A stretch of DNA of 64,000 bases from Phycisphaera sp. (GCA_025916675.1 CP098402.1:3157205-3221204); one strand, 5' to 3'; shown: positions 7,770-16,915, counted from the first letter of the stretch. Notes: a model not told the origin generated them from the letters alone. Translations and numbers: made by a program.

Positions 7770-8213
7770 TTACCGCCGCTGCCCCACCGCGATCAGCCCG
7801 TACTTCGTCGGCTGCTCACCCTCGGCGTGCTCCACCGTCAGCTCCACCAGCGCCAGAAGCTCCGGCGGCTCGGCCGCAAAGAACCCGCCCGCGCCGAACC
7901 GGCGGCCCTGCTCATCGACGAAGTCGCCCAGCGGTACGCGAATCGTCTCGCCGATGTCGAGCCCTTCGATGGCGTACCCGTAGCGGCCGTTGAGCCAGAG
8001 CATGCCCGGGCCGAAGCTGTGGCCCGTGGTGTTGGTCAGTTGCAGGCGTGTGCCCGATCGGAACGCGTGGATGTCGAGCGTCTCGACGCGTTGGCTGGCC
8101 TGGGGGTATCGCGGCCCACTGTCGAGCTCGCCCGTCGACGCGCAGCCGGTCTGCACGGCCAGCCCCACACCCCAGAACAACCCCGAAAACACGATGGCAG
8201 CACCACGACGCAT
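7770..8213 (-). CDS. Putative lipoprotein of unknown function
   Basis: 147 residues from the ATG at 8213. The N-terminus has two Arg, a hydrophobic stretch and VQTGC, a plausible but imperfect lipobox with the Cys near residue 24. The mature part is a compact, mainly beta domain with no recognised motif. A start further upstream at 8282 would overlap the divergent dihydrouridine synthase and spoil the signal peptide. The gene is 29 bp upstream of the PIG-L gene on the same strand. Confidence 0.62.
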   Translation of the reverse strand: MRRGAAIVFSGLFWGVGLAVQTGCASTGELDSGPRYPQASQRVETLDIHAFRSGTRLQLTNTTGHSFGPGMLWLNGRYGYAIEGLDIGETIRVPLGDFVDEQGRRFGAGGFFAAEPPELLALVELTVEHAEGEQPTKYGLIAVGQRR

Positions 8214-8248
8214 CGCCAATGGTGCCCCCGCCACGCCCCCGCGTCCAC

Positions 8249-8254
8249 TACCCT
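8249..8254 (+). promoter_or_regulatory. TANNNT leaderless-type -10 (TACCCT)
   Basis: TACCCT followed by 6 nt and the ATG of the dihydrouridine synthase at 8261. Confidence 0.4.
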
Positions 8255-8260
8255 TGTCCG

Positions 8261-9523
8261 ATGTCCTGCGAGACCGCCTCACGCAACGCCACCGAGCCCG
8301 CCCCGGGTATCGCCCCCGGCGGCGAGGGCCTCGACGCGCGCGCCATCGCCTGCCAGATCGGCAAGGACGGCGTCCATCCTCACCTGCCCGCGACCATCCC
8401 GGGCATGGACGCCCCCTTCTACCAGGCCGGCCTGGCGGGCTACTCCGACGCGGCCATGCGGATCATCGCCCGCCGCCACGGCTGCCCGCTTTGCGTCACC
8501 GAGGCCCTGCTCGACCGCACCCTGCTGGCCGGCGGGCGGGGCTTCGCCAAGGCCGACCTGGGCGAGCTGCACGACAACGTGCCCGGAGGCGAGGACGACC
8601 ACCCCCTCGTCGGCCAGATCATGGGCAGCGACCCCGGCGAGATGGCCGCGGCGGCGATCAAGATGGTCGAACAAGGCAGCCGGCGGGCGAAGGAGTATCG
8701 ACAGATGGCCGAGAGGCACGAAGGCACGGAGGCACCCAGGCACGAAGTGGGTTCCGATCCCTCCGTGCCTTCGTGCCTCCGTGCCTCCGTGCCCTCCCAC
8801 CGAAGCTTCGCTTCGATCGACATCAACCTCGCCTGCCCGGTCAAGAAGATCGCCAAGAAGGCCCGCGGGGGCCACTGGCTGGCCGAGCCCGAGGGCGCCA
8901 TCGAAATCCTGAAAGCCGTCCGCGACGCGTTGCCCGAGAGCATGGCGCTTACGCTCAAGATCCGCCGCAGCTTCGACGACACGCCCGAGATGGCTCGCAA
9001 CTTCATGCGCATCTTCGACGCCGCATATGACCTGGGCTACGCCTGGGCCACCGTGCACGCCCGCACCGTGCAGCAGAAGTACGTCGGCCCCAGCCGGTGG
9101 GACCTGCTCCGCGACATCGTGAAACAGCGCCCCGGCCGGGTTGTCTTCGGCTCGGGCGACATCTGGAAGGTCGACGACATCTTCCGCATGATCGGCTACA
9201 CCGGCGTGTCGGGCGTCAGCGTCGCCCGCGGCTGCATCGGCAACCCCTGGATCTTCCGCCAGGCCCGCGCCATGATGGCCGGCGAGGAGCCGCGCCCCCC
9301 CACCATCGCCGAGCAGCGACAAGTGCTCGAGGACCACTTCGAACTAGCCCTACGAGTCAACGCCCACACCCGCGACCCCGAACACCACACCGGCAAGACC
9401 ATGCGCAAGTTCGCCATCCGCTTCGCCCATCACCACCCGGCAAGGGATGAGGTGCGGAAACGGTTTATTGGGGTGAAGGGGTTGGAGGATTGGCGGGGGG
9501 TGTTGGGGGAGTGGTATGGCTAG
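8261..9523 (+). CDS. tRNA-dihydrouridine synthase with in-frame repeat insertion
   Basis: 420 residues. The TIM-barrel Dus family reduces uridine in the D-loop of tRNA using FMN and NADPH. Seen: MDAPFYQAGLAGYSD at the N-terminus (M-A-P-x-x-G-x-[ST] region), DINLACPVKK at about 187-196 with the catalytic Cys192 (usually GCP), VHARTVQQKY, and SGDIW plus GVSVARGCIGNPWIF for FMN phosphate. Residues about 149-182 (Glu/Arg/His then Ser/Pro-rich) are encoded by a palindromic repeat that interrupts the family fold before the catalytic strand but keeps the frame. The DusB-like subtype is uncertain. Confidence 0.88.
   Translation: MSCETASRNATEPAPGIAPGGEGLDARAIACQIGKDGVHPHLPATIPGMDAPFYQAGLAGYSDAAMRIIARRHGCPLCVTEALLDRTLLAGGRGFAKADLGELHDNVPGGEDDHPLVGQIMGSDPGEMAAAAIKMVEQGSRRAKEYRQMAERHEGTEAPRHEVGSDPSVPSCLRASVPSHRSFASIDINLACPVKKIAKKARGGHWLAEPEGAIEILKAVRDALPESMALTLKIRRSFDDTPEMARNFMRIFDAAYDLGYAWATVHARTVQQKYVGPSRWDLLRDIVKQRPGRVVFGSGDIWKVDDIFRMIGYTGVSGVSVARGCIGNPWIFRQARAMMAGEEPRPPTIAEQRQVLEDHFELALRVNAHTRDPEHHTGKTMRKFAIRFAHHHPARDEVRKRFIGVKGLEDWRGVLGEWYG
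8706..8800. repeat. Palindromic 9-nt-unit repeat inserted inside the dus gene
   Basis: Copies of GGCACGAAG/GGCACGGAG run on the left (8715-8746) and their inverse on the right (8762-8793), with about 15 nt between. The element can fold into a long hairpin. Its length keeps the reading frame open, adding roughly 33 residues to the enzyme. Confidence 0.8.
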
Positions 9524-9625
9524 ATAACACACGATTACATGGCGTTTGGGTATTGTTTGCAATAAAATCTGAACCACTGGACATATACTGCGTAGGTGTC
9601 GATAGATGTCGCCAGAGAGAAACCA

Positions 9626-9934
9626 ATGGGACACTTGCGATCTGATAATTGGCCGAGTTCACTCGCCTTTTGGGCGATGAGGGGTATCCCGCGCCGTCAG
9701 CCAAATGCTGGCGATATTTTTCGGGCATTGGCAGAATTGCGGGAAGCCGAACTTTCGGGCAAATTGTCTTCGGAGCAAGTTCGACTGCTTTCCGAGTTGC
9801 TATTGGCACGCGGAATCGAACGCGATGTGATCAACCGGATAGGTCATCAGTTCGACAGGTCTCTCGTTCGCGACGAGCCGCGTAACATGGGATTCCATGG
9901 ACGAATCTTCGCCACAACCACCGGAATCGCCTAG
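9626..9934 (+). CDS. Hypothetical protein of the AT-richer island
   Basis: About 102 residues from the ATG at 9626, or 112 from the GTG at 9596. Codon use is more AT-rich and less biased than in neighbours. The central part (DIFRALAELREAELSG...) is likely helical. No recognised domain. The next gene overlaps its end by 38 bp in another frame, suggesting a linked pair. This may be acquired DNA. Confidence 0.5.
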   Translation: MGHLRSDNWPSSLAFWAMRGIPRRQPNAGDIFRALAELREAELSGKLSSEQVRLLSELLLARGIERDVINRIGHQFDRSLVRDEPRNMGFHGRIFATTTGIA

Positions 9935-10340
9935 CCCATCTGACCTCTCTTCTCGCGAAGGCGCTCAGAAGTCTTCATCTGCTCAAGTGGAGGCTGCAGA
10001 GGCACTTGAAAATGCCCCGCCGTTTGTCCGCGAAAGTATGATGGCACTCATGGCTTCGGGGCCGCTCCCAAATCCAGTTGCCAATCAAGTCCGTCCGGAA
10101 CACATTAAACAATCGCTCGACCTCGCGGACAAGCAATCTGATCGGGATGATCGCCAGGAGTCACGCTCGAAGCTGTTTCTTCTGATTGCGTTCGTAATCG
10201 TAGTTGGTCTCGTCGTGTTCTTGGTAATCTTTTTGAAAGATGATCCGGACTTGTTGCAGAAGGTGTTGACCTACGCTGGAACACTGTTCGCAGGCGTGGC
10301 GGCAGGCTTTGGCATTGGGCGTGCTGCAAACCAGGCCTAA
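9897..10340 (+). CDS. DUF2335-like small membrane protein
   Basis: 147 residues. A Ser/Pro-rich N-terminus is followed by SGPLPNPVANQVRPEHIKQS and a Lys/Asp/Arg-rich helix (DKQSDRDDRQESRS). Two hydrophobic segments follow, at about 101-118 and 126-143. The order of a short SGPLP motif, a charged helix with Q/R residues, and two C-terminal membrane helices resembles DUF2335 membrane proteins, often found on mobile elements. The similarity is by pattern only. The last 4 bp overlap the convergent pgpH gene. Confidence 0.62.
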   Translation: MDESSPQPPESPSPSDLSSREGAQKSSSAQVEAAEALENAPPFVRESMMALMASGPLPNPVANQVRPEHIKQSLDLADKQSDRDDRQESRSKLFLLIAFVIVVGLVVFLVIFLKDDPDLLQKVLTYAGTLFAGVAAGFGIGRAANQA

Positions 10341-12727
10341 GCCCTCTTCTCCCCACCCCCCGGATACGCAATCCGCCCGTGGTAGATACTCGCCACCGTC
10401 TTGCTGATCGAATCCCCAACAGCGTCAAGCTCCTTGAGCGTCAAATCGCAATCGTCGAACTGCCCGTCGGTCAGCCGCTTCTGGGCAAGCCTTCGCACGA
10501 GCTGGTCGATGCGGCTGGGCGTCGGGTCGGCCATCGTGCGCGTCGCGCTCTCGACGGCGTCGGCCAGCATGAGGATGGCGCACTCCTTCGTTCGCGGGTT
10601 CGGGCCCGGGTAGCGGTACTCTATCTCGCGCGGCTCGTTGGCCAGGTCGCCTTCTTTCGTCTCGCGCTTGCTCACCTCGCCCGCCTCGCTTGAGGCACCC
10701 TTGCTCACCGCCCGGCTCTCGCGCGCTGCCTCGGCCTCGTCGGCGGCCTTCTGCTTCGCACGGTGGTAGAAGTACTCCACCAGCGTCGTGCCGTGGTGGG
10801 CCTCGATGTAGTGGTGCAGCGAGCGCGGTAAGCCGAACTCGCGCGCCAGCTCCAGCCCATCCTTCACGTGGCCCACGATGACCAGCAGGCTCATGGCCGG
10901 GCTCAGCTTGTCGTGCTTGTTGGGCCCGCCGGCCTGATTCTCCACGAAGTACTCGGGCTTGTTCATCTTGCCCACGTCGTGGTACAGCGCGCCCACGTAC
11001 GTCTGCAGAGAGTCCGCCCCGATGGCGTCGGCCGCGGCCTCGGCGATCGACGCCACGTTCATCGAGTGGTTGTATGTGCCCGGCGCCCGGCGTTGCAGCT
11101 CGCGCAGCAGCGGGTGCTTGGGGTCGCGCAGCTCGATGAGCTTCATGCCCGTGGTGATGTCGAACGCCTTCTCGACGCTCGGCAGGATGAACAACACCAG
11201 CCCGGCCATCGCCATGCCGCCGCTGGCGGCGAAGCCCATGTCCCACGAGAGTTCGAGCAGGCCCTTGCCCGAGAGCGGCCGCCCCAGCAGCCCGCCGCCG
11301 AGCGTCGCCGCCGCGAGCGCCAGGGCCGTGGCCAGCCCCGACCGCACGAAGGCGCGCCGATCGCGGATATCGCTGAGCTGCCACGCCGCCGTCGCCGCGC
11401 CGGCGAGCGGGATCATCACGAACCAGGAGGGCCGCCCGAGCGCCACCGTCACCAGCACCGCGTGCCCGGCGGCGATCGCGATGGCTACCCGCGCGTCGTA
11501 CGCGATGGCCATCAGCATCGCCAGCAGCAGCGTGGGCGCGACGGCCAGCAGCATGACCAGCCGTGGCTCGACGGCCGACGGCCAGATCGCCAGCGCGAAG
11601 CACGCCACGAACAAGCCGGCGATGCCGAGCATCCGCTCGGGGTTGCGCGTCACGCGCGGGCAGTACCACGCCAGGTACATCGTCAGCCCCAGCACCACCA
11701 GGGCGCACACCGCGACCGAGCCCAGCAGCCGCGATCCGAGCGAGAACACGCCACGGGCCTGCGCCACCGCCTCGCGCTCGCTGCGCAACAGGCCGATCGT
11801 TTCCAACCCGACTGGTTCGCCGCGCCGAACGATCACCTGGCCCGCCTGCACCTCAACCCAAGACTCTTCGACATCGCCCACCACCTGCGCCTGCCGCGAC
11901 GCGGTCTGCGCCTCGTCGAGGCGGTACGTGGGCTCGGTCTGGTTGACCACCCGCCCGACGATCAGCGACCGCAGCGCGGCATCGCCGAGCTGGGTCTGTT
12001 GCGCCAGTGCTTCGGCTGCCTCGAGCCGCTGCTCGGGGCTGCCCACGTTCACCAGGCTCGCGGCATTGGTGTGGATGGGCTGCGTCTCGGCCTCGCCGTC
12101 GCGCAGCCAGATGACGGCCGTCTCGCCGGCCTCGCTCCCGCCCAGCTGGGCCGATCGCTGCCGCTCGGTCTGCCACGTCGCCAGATCGACAAAAGGCCGC
12201 CGCGCGAGCGCTGCTCGTAGCCGCGTCATGGCTTCGGTCCAACGTGGCGCGACTTCTTCCTCGTTCACCAGCGTCCGGATGGCGGCGAGCTCGTCCTCGT
12301 CCAGGTCGAACCGCGCGCGCAGCTCGGGCGCGACCTGCTCGAGCGTGTCGGCATCGCGCAGCGTGAGCGGCAGCCCCGAGAGCCCATCGACCAGCCCACG
12401 CAGCTCGGGACGCATCACGAAGATGCGAGCCGCCCGATCACGGGCCAGCGTCCGTTTCTCGTCGGTCCGCGCCGGGTCGGGCATGCGGAAGGGCTCGCGG
12501 GCCACCACCGTCTCGTCGGCCAGCCGCCCCATCGCCAGCATGGGCTGCGAGCTGGCCCACCAGGTAATGACGCTCAGCACGAGCGCCGCCCCGGTGCCGA
12601 TGACCACCGCGTAGCCCGTCTTGGGGTTGGTGATCAGCCGCTGGAACTTCTCCCAGGGCGTCGCACGCTCGCGTCGCAGGCTCACACGCCGGCCACTGCT
12701 CTTCGCTTTTTGCCAAGGCCAGCGCAT
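10337..12727 (-). CDS. pgpH: HD-domain membrane phosphohydrolase, PgpH/7TMR-HDED type
   Basis: 796 residues. One N-terminal membrane helix (about 43-60), a large extracytoplasmic 7TMR-HDED region (70-330), seven membrane helices (about 340-520) and a cytoplasmic HD domain with H554 (YNHSMN) and the HD pair at 583-584 (YHDVGK). The family hydrolyses cyclic di-AMP in Listeria PgpH. A charged insertion of about 40 residues (Glu/Lys/Ala-rich, near 660-700) sits inside the HD domain. Its ATG overlaps the phoH stop as TGATG, so translation is coupled. The usual ybeY does not follow. Confidence 0.9.
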   Translation of the reverse strand: MRWPWQKAKSSGRRVSLRRERATPWEKFQRLITNPKTGYAVVIGTGAALVLSVITWWASSQPMLAMGRLADETVVAREPFRMPDPARTDEKRTLARDRAARIFVMRPELRGLVDGLSGLPLTLRDADTLEQVAPELRARFDLDEDELAAIRTLVNEEEVAPRWTEAMTRLRAALARRPFVDLATWQTERQRSAQLGGSEAGETAVIWLRDGEAETQPIHTNAASLVNVGSPEQRLEAAEALAQQTQLGDAALRSLIVGRVVNQTEPTYRLDEAQTASRQAQVVGDVEESWVEVQAGQVIVRRGEPVGLETIGLLRSEREAVAQARGVFSLGSRLLGSVAVCALVVLGLTMYLAWYCPRVTRNPERMLGIAGLFVACFALAIWPSAVEPRLVMLLAVAPTLLLAMLMAIAYDARVAIAIAAGHAVLVTVALGRPSWFVMIPLAGAATAAWQLSDIRDRRAFVRSGLATALALAAATLGGGLLGRPLSGKGLLELSWDMGFAASGGMAMAGLVLFILPSVEKAFDITTGMKLIELRDPKHPLLRELQRRAPGTYNHSMNVASIAEAAADAIGADSLQTYVGALYHDVGKMNKPEYFVENQAGGPNKHDKLSPAMSLLVIVGHVKDGLELAREFGLPRSLHHYIEAHHGTTLVEYFYHRAKQKAADEAEAARESRAVSKGASSEAGEVSKRETKEGDLANEPREIEYRYPGPNPRTKECAILMLADAVESATRTMADPTPSRIDQLVRRLAQKRLTDGQFDDCDLTLKELDAVGDSISKTVASIYHGRIAYPGGGEKRA

Positions 12728-13785
12728 CAAACGCCCCCCTCGGCCATCGCCGGAGCCTGCTCTTTGCGATCATCATCGCCGTAGGCATCGATGATCCGCT
12801 GCACCAGCGGGTGCCGCACCACGTCCTCACGTGTCAGGGCGGCAAAGGCCACCCCGCGCACCCGCCGCAGCCGCCGGGCCGCGTCGATGAGCCCGCTGCC
12901 GCCGGGGTCGGGGATGTCGATCTGCGTGGGGTCGCCCGTCACGATCATGCGAGATCCCTCGCCCATGCGCGTCAGGAACATCTGCATCTGTCCCACCGTG
13001 CTGTTTTGTGCCTCGTCCAAGAGGATGGCCGCCTGGTTCAGCGTGCGCCCGCGCATGAACGCCAGCGGCGCGATCTCGATCACGCCGCTTTCCATGAACC
13101 GCTCCATCGTGCCCACGTCCATCATGTCGTATAGCGCATCGAGCAGCGGTCGCAGGTACGGATGTACCTTGGCCTGCATGTCGCCGGGCAAGAAGCCCAG
13201 CCGCTCGCCCGCCTCCACCGCCGGCCGCACCAGCACCAGCTTGCGCACGCGATCGGTCCTCAACAAATGCACCGCAGCCGCCACGGCCAGGTACGTCTTG
13301 CCCGTGCCCGCCGGCCCCATGCCGAAGACGAGCTCGTTCGCCCGGATGGCTTCGAGGTAGTTTTCCTGCCCCGGCGTGCGTGCGCGGATCTGCCGCCCGC
13401 CGCTGTACACCGCGAGTGGGCCCTCCCACGCCTCGCCATCACGAGGCGGCACACGCATCGGCCCGCGCCCACCGGGGGCCAGCCCCGGCGTGGTCGACAC
13501 GTCGGGATAGTCGCTCCCGTTGGGCGCCACCAGCCCGCCCGAGGCCGCCTCGGCCAGCATCTGCAACACGTCGGAGGTCGACGCCCGCCCGCCGCGACGC
13601 AGGATGGCGCGCAAGAACCGCTCGGCCGCCCGCACGCCCTCCTCTTGCCCGCTGATGCGCACGATGCCGCCCCTGGGCGTCACCGACACCCCGAGCCCCT
13701 CGCGCAGCAGGCGTACATTCCGGTCATGCACCCCGAGCACCCGAACCGGATCGGGGCCGATGGGAAATTCGATGGTCAGTTCCAA
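12727..13785 (-). CDS. phoH: PhoH family ATPase
   Basis: 352 residues. An N-terminal KH-like region (1-100) is followed by the PhoH P-loop domain: Walker A GPAGTGKT at 157-164 and Walker B ILLDEAQN at 254-261, then TGDPTQID. This is an RNA-related ATPase/helicase-like protein of the cytoplasm. The TTG at 13785 is preferred: it has GGAG about 8 nt upstream and gives a family-length protein starting MELTIEFPIG; longer in-frame extensions run through non-coding-looking sequence. First gene of a phoH-pgpH operon, a pairing widespread in bacteria. Confidence 0.92.
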   Translation of the reverse strand: MELTIEFPIGPDPVRVLGVHDRNVRLLREGLGVSVTPRGGIVRISGQEEGVRAAERFLRAILRRGGRASTSDVLQMLAEAASGGLVAPNGSDYPDVSTTPGLAPGGRGPMRVPPRDGEAWEGPLAVYSGGRQIRARTPGQENYLEAIRANELVFGMGPAGTGKTYLAVAAAVHLLRTDRVRKLVLVRPAVEAGERLGFLPGDMQAKVHPYLRPLLDALYDMMDVGTMERFMESGVIEIAPLAFMRGRTLNQAAILLDEAQNSTVGQMQMFLTRMGEGSRMIVTGDPTQIDIPDPGGSGLIDAARRLRRVRGVAFAALTREDVVRHPLVQRIIDAYGDDDRKEQAPAMAEGGV

Positions 13786-13887
13786 GCACCAGTCTCCAGA
13801 CCGTGAACCAACGGGCACCACGGCCCCGGCCCATAGCGTCAGTGTCGTCTCTCGGGCAATCGTACCTGAGGCCAATCGGCCAAGCCC

Positions 13888-14292
13888 ATGAAGAACCAAA
13901 CAAAATCCTACATATTTTTCTTGGTTTCTATGGCCCTTCTCGCCGGCTGCGCTGTTGGGCCGGGCTACGAGATCGTGCCCACCCCAGGCCCAACGACTAA
14001 GGGCCCGGTTTCCGGAGACCGCGACGACATCTCCCGCGCCCTGGGCGTGGGTCTCGAAGCCGCCGAGGCCGCTCTGCTGACGGGCTCGTGGGACGGCGAA
14101 ACCTACACGGCCTCGTTCATTGTCGTGGAAAACCGCGATGGCGTTGCAACCGCCACCCACCTTGGCGACGGCACATTCGCCCTGACCGCCTACGTCGACC
14201 CCGATGGTGACCAAGTGGCCCAGGAGCGACTGCTCAACGCCTGGGCCCGCCGACTGCGGCAACTCCACGGCGTTGCGTGGGCCCCGCGCTAA
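13888..14292 (+). CDS. Small putative lipoprotein
   Basis: 134 residues. The signal peptide has a Lys-rich start, a hydrophobic core and the lipobox LLAGC, with the Cys at about residue 21. The mature domain is about 110 residues, acidic, with no recognised motif. Divergent from phoH with about 100 bp between starts; its last 4 bp overlap the convergent phoR gene. Confidence 0.68.
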   Translation: MKNQTKSYIFFLVSMALLAGCAVGPGYEIVPTPGPTTKGPVSGDRDDISRALGVGLEAAEAALLTGSWDGETYTASFIVVENRDGVATATHLGDGTFALTAYVDPDGDQVAQERLLNAWARRLRQLHGVAWAPR

Positions 14293-15599
14293 GCGTCGAT
14301 TTTGTCGGATGTGGGAACGGCGCCAGCGAGTTCGACCGTCATCGTCGTCCCCCGCTGCCACACGCTCTTGACCTTGATGGTGCCCCCCAGCGTGCGCACG
14401 GCGTGCTTGACGATCGCCAGCCCCAGCCCGGTGCCCCGCGCGACCTTGCTGCCATCGCGCGACGTGTCGGCCTGGTAGAAGCGCTCGAAGATGCGTTGCT
14501 GCATGGCGAGCGGGATGCCCTGGCCTTGGTCGATCACCTCGAACACGCACGTGCGCGCCGCGTTCGGGTCGGCCCCGGGTTCCACGACACCGCGCACCAG
14601 CACCTCGTCGCCCTTATCGCTGAACTTGATCGCGTTCTCGATGAGATTCCGCAGGATGATGGTCACGAGATTGCGATCGGTCCGCAACGCTTCCAATTCT
14701 GGATCGATCTCGAATCGAAGCGTCACGGCCCCGCGCTCGCACATGGCCTCGAAGTTCTGGGCGAGCACGCGCACCAACTCGCTCGCCGGCACGAGCACCA
14801 GCTTCGCCGACCCTTCGAGCGCTTCCAGCCTCGACAGGTCGAGCAGGTCACGGATCAGGTCTTCCAGCCGGAACACGTTCTCGTCGAGCATCGAGAGCAG
14901 CCGCGTTCGCATCGCCTCATCCCGGCTGGCGGGCCCTTGCAGCGTTTCGACCGCACCCCGCAGCGCCGCGATGGGCGTCCGTAGCTCGTGCGAGGCGTTG
15001 GCCGCGAAGTCCGTTCGAATCTCGAGCGCCCGCGCCAGCTCGCTCACATCGCGCAGCACCAGCAGCACGCCCTTGCCATCGTCGTGCGCTCCACGCTCGA
15101 CCGGCACGGGCACCGCCGAAACATCGGCGACCCGGTACCCGTTCTCGCCCGTGATCGTGATTCGACGCCGGCACCGCTCGCCGCGCGACGCCCGCGCGTG
15201 CAGCGAGAGCACCTCGGCGTTCGTAAACACCTCGTCGATGCGACGGCCGTGCACGTCTTCTCGAGCCATCTCCAACCATTGGCAGCCGGCTTCGTTCACC
15301 AGGATCACCGCCTGCCGCTCATCGCACACCAGCAGCGGCTCATCGACCGTCTGGAAGAACATCGAGAGCTCGCGATACACCGCCTCGAGCGATGCCAGCG
15401 ACGCCCTGGCCTTGCCGGCGTCATCGCGAGCGATCCTGGCGCTGGCTGTCGTGGCGACCGCTCCACGCCACACCGCCAGTCCAGAGGCGATGATGAGCCC
15501 CGCCGCCACGATTGGCAGCGCATCGATCAAGATCAGCACCAGAGCACCAGCGCCCGCCAGGCCGGCAATCACAAACCAGCGTTGGCTCCGCTCACCCAT
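14289..15599 (-). CDS. phoR: Phosphate-regulon-type sensor histidine kinase PhoR
   Basis: 436 residues. Two N-terminal membrane helices (about 9-27 and 29-46), a PAS domain (75-190), a HisKA domain with the phosphorylated His204 in NASHELRTP, and a HATPase domain with N box (NLIENAIKFS) and G boxes (DQGQGI, GTGLGLAIV). Short periplasmic loop, as in PhoR. It lies 24 bp downstream of the response regulator gene and opposite a phosphate-selective porin, which supports phosphate sensing over another input. Confidence 0.87.
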   Translation of the reverse strand: MGERSQRWFVIAGLAGAGALVLILIDALPIVAAGLIIASGLAVWRGAVATTASARIARDDAGKARASLASLEAVYRELSMFFQTVDEPLLVCDERQAVILVNEAGCQWLEMAREDVHGRRIDEVFTNAEVLSLHARASRGERCRRRITITGENGYRVADVSAVPVPVERGAHDDGKGVLLVLRDVSELARALEIRTDFAANASHELRTPIAALRGAVETLQGPASRDEAMRTRLLSMLDENVFRLEDLIRDLLDLSRLEALEGSAKLVLVPASELVRVLAQNFEAMCERGAVTLRFEIDPELEALRTDRNLVTIILRNLIENAIKFSDKGDEVLVRGVVEPGADPNAARTCVFEVIDQGQGIPLAMQQRIFERFYQADTSRDGSKVARGTGLGLAIVKHAVRTLGGTIKVKSVWQRGTTMTVELAGAVPTSDKIDA

Positions 15600-15623
15600 T
15601 GCAGATCGTACGGCCAGGCCGCA

Positions 15624-16415
15624 TCATGCCGGGGTCAATTCGTGGACCGCGCGATAGCCCACGCCCCGCACGGTCTTGATCTGCTGGCCCCATCGGCCCA
15701 TCTTGCGTCGGATGCTGGTGATGTGCACGTCGATGGTCCGCTCGGTCACCGTCACACCCGGCCCCATCGCATGGCTCATCAGGTCGGCCCGCGAGAGCAC
15801 CTTGCCATCGGCCTCGATTAACGCCGAGAGCAATCGAAACTCGGTGAGCGTGAACGGAATCGAATTGCCCTCGAGCGTGGCCTCATGCGTTTCCAGGTCG
15901 AGCGCGACTCCGCCCAAGCGCAGAACCTGCTCGCTGGAGCGTCCGCCCTGGTGCGATCGGCGGAACACCGCCTCGATCCGCGCCAGCAGCACCTTCATCG
16001 AGAACGGCTTGGTCACGTAGTCGTCGGCTCCGACCGCCAGGCCCACCACCTGGTCGACCTCGTCGCCCTTGGCCGTGAGCATGATGATGGGCACCCGGCC
16101 CAACGCCTTGTCGGCCCGGATCTGCTTGGCCACCTCGGTCCCGGGGAGTTCGGGCAGCATGAGATCCAGCAAGACCAGGTCGGGCCCATGGGCCCGCGCC
16201 ATCGACAGGCCCTCCCGCCCGGTGTGGGCGGTAATTGTCCGATAACCATTGGTTCCCAGGTTATATTCGAGCAGATCCGACAGGTCCCGCTCGTCTTCGA
16301 CGATCAGGATGACCTTCTCTTCGCCTGTTGTGCCGCTCGCGACCATGCCGCTGCCCTTTCGTTCAACCCGCCTGGCCCGTCCCTGGGGCCCATTGGTCGG
16401 CTGATTCTTGGGCAT
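15624..16415 (-). CDS. phoB: Phosphate-regulon-type response regulator PhoB
   Basis: 263 residues from the ATG at 16415, which has AGGAG 7 nt upstream. A receiver domain (about 34-150) has the acidic pair E40/D41 and the phospho-acceptor D84 in LLDLMLPE; a winged-helix DNA-binding domain follows (about 165-260, ending KTVRGVGYRAV). The OmpR/PhoB family activates promoters on phosphorylation. The first about 33 residues (Lys/Arg-rich) are longer than usual. Operon with phoR; the divergent porin is a natural target. Confidence 0.9.
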   Translation of the reverse strand: MPKNQPTNGPQGRARRVERKGSGMVASGTTGEEKVILIVEDERDLSDLLEYNLGTNGYRTITAHTGREGLSMARAHGPDLVLLDLMLPELPGTEVAKQIRADKALGRVPIIMLTAKGDEVDQVVGLAVGADDYVTKPFSMKVLLARIEAVFRRSHQGGRSSEQVLRLGGVALDLETHEATLEGNSIPFTLTEFRLLSALIEADGKVLSRADLMSHAMGPGVTVTERTIDVHITSIRRKMGRWGQQIKTVRGVGYRAVHELTPA

Positions 16416-16915
16416 GGTCACACTCCTACAACGGCTGCTACACCCGACTTTAACATATCTTCGCATTCATGTGCAGATTCTGGTGTCCACAGATGCATCG
16501 GGCCGAAAAACGGACTGGACCAGTAGTTGGCAAGGGCTAAGTTGCTTGCTACACTCTCGGCTCTCGACCGGTAACGGATCGAGGCCAGGCGGGATCAAGG
16601 CCGTTCAAAGCGGCTTCCCGAGTGGTTCTTTCGGGCTCTGCTGGCTCTTTGGCGTGTCCGCCGGGGGTCCCGCAGGGCAACATACGCATTATCTCGGCAT
16701 CTTGGGGATGCCGGGTTGGCTGACGAAAACGGCCCAGGATGGGCCACCGCCAGCCTTGTTTGGGGCTCATGGTCGAGCCCGATCGATCGATGGACTGGGT
16801 GGAACCCGATCATCGGTCTCAACGTGCGACCGGCCAATGCAACGTGCGGCCGGGCACGGTGACAGAGTCGGGCGGCCGAAACCGCCCTCAAGACCTCGAA
16901 GAAGGAGTCTCGTAG
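16416..16915. other. phoB / porin intergenic region with long porin leader
   Basis: 500 bp between divergent phoB and the porin gene, with no credible gene. It contains a sigma-70-type promoter at 16527-16555 for the porin and then about 350 nt of leader with several GC-rich inverted stretches. I do not see a clear Pho box (two CTGTCA-like heptamers 11 nt apart). Confidence 0.6.
16527..16555 (+). promoter_or_regulatory. Sigma-70-type promoter of the porin gene
   Basis: TTGGCA and TACACT are separated by exactly 17 nt. Transcription would start near 16562, giving a leader of about 350 nt before the porin ATG. Confidence 0.55.

Noticed and set aside
8706-8800. CRISPR array
   Set aside because: The units are short, palindromic, without spacers, and inside a coding gene; no cas genes are present.
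9596-10340. Toxin-antitoxin pair
   Set aside because: Two overlapping small genes fit the layout, but neither has a known toxin or antitoxin motif.
16416-16500. Pho box upstream of phoB
   Set aside because: CTGTGGA and CTGCACA occur but 16 nt apart rather than 11, and match the consensus poorly.
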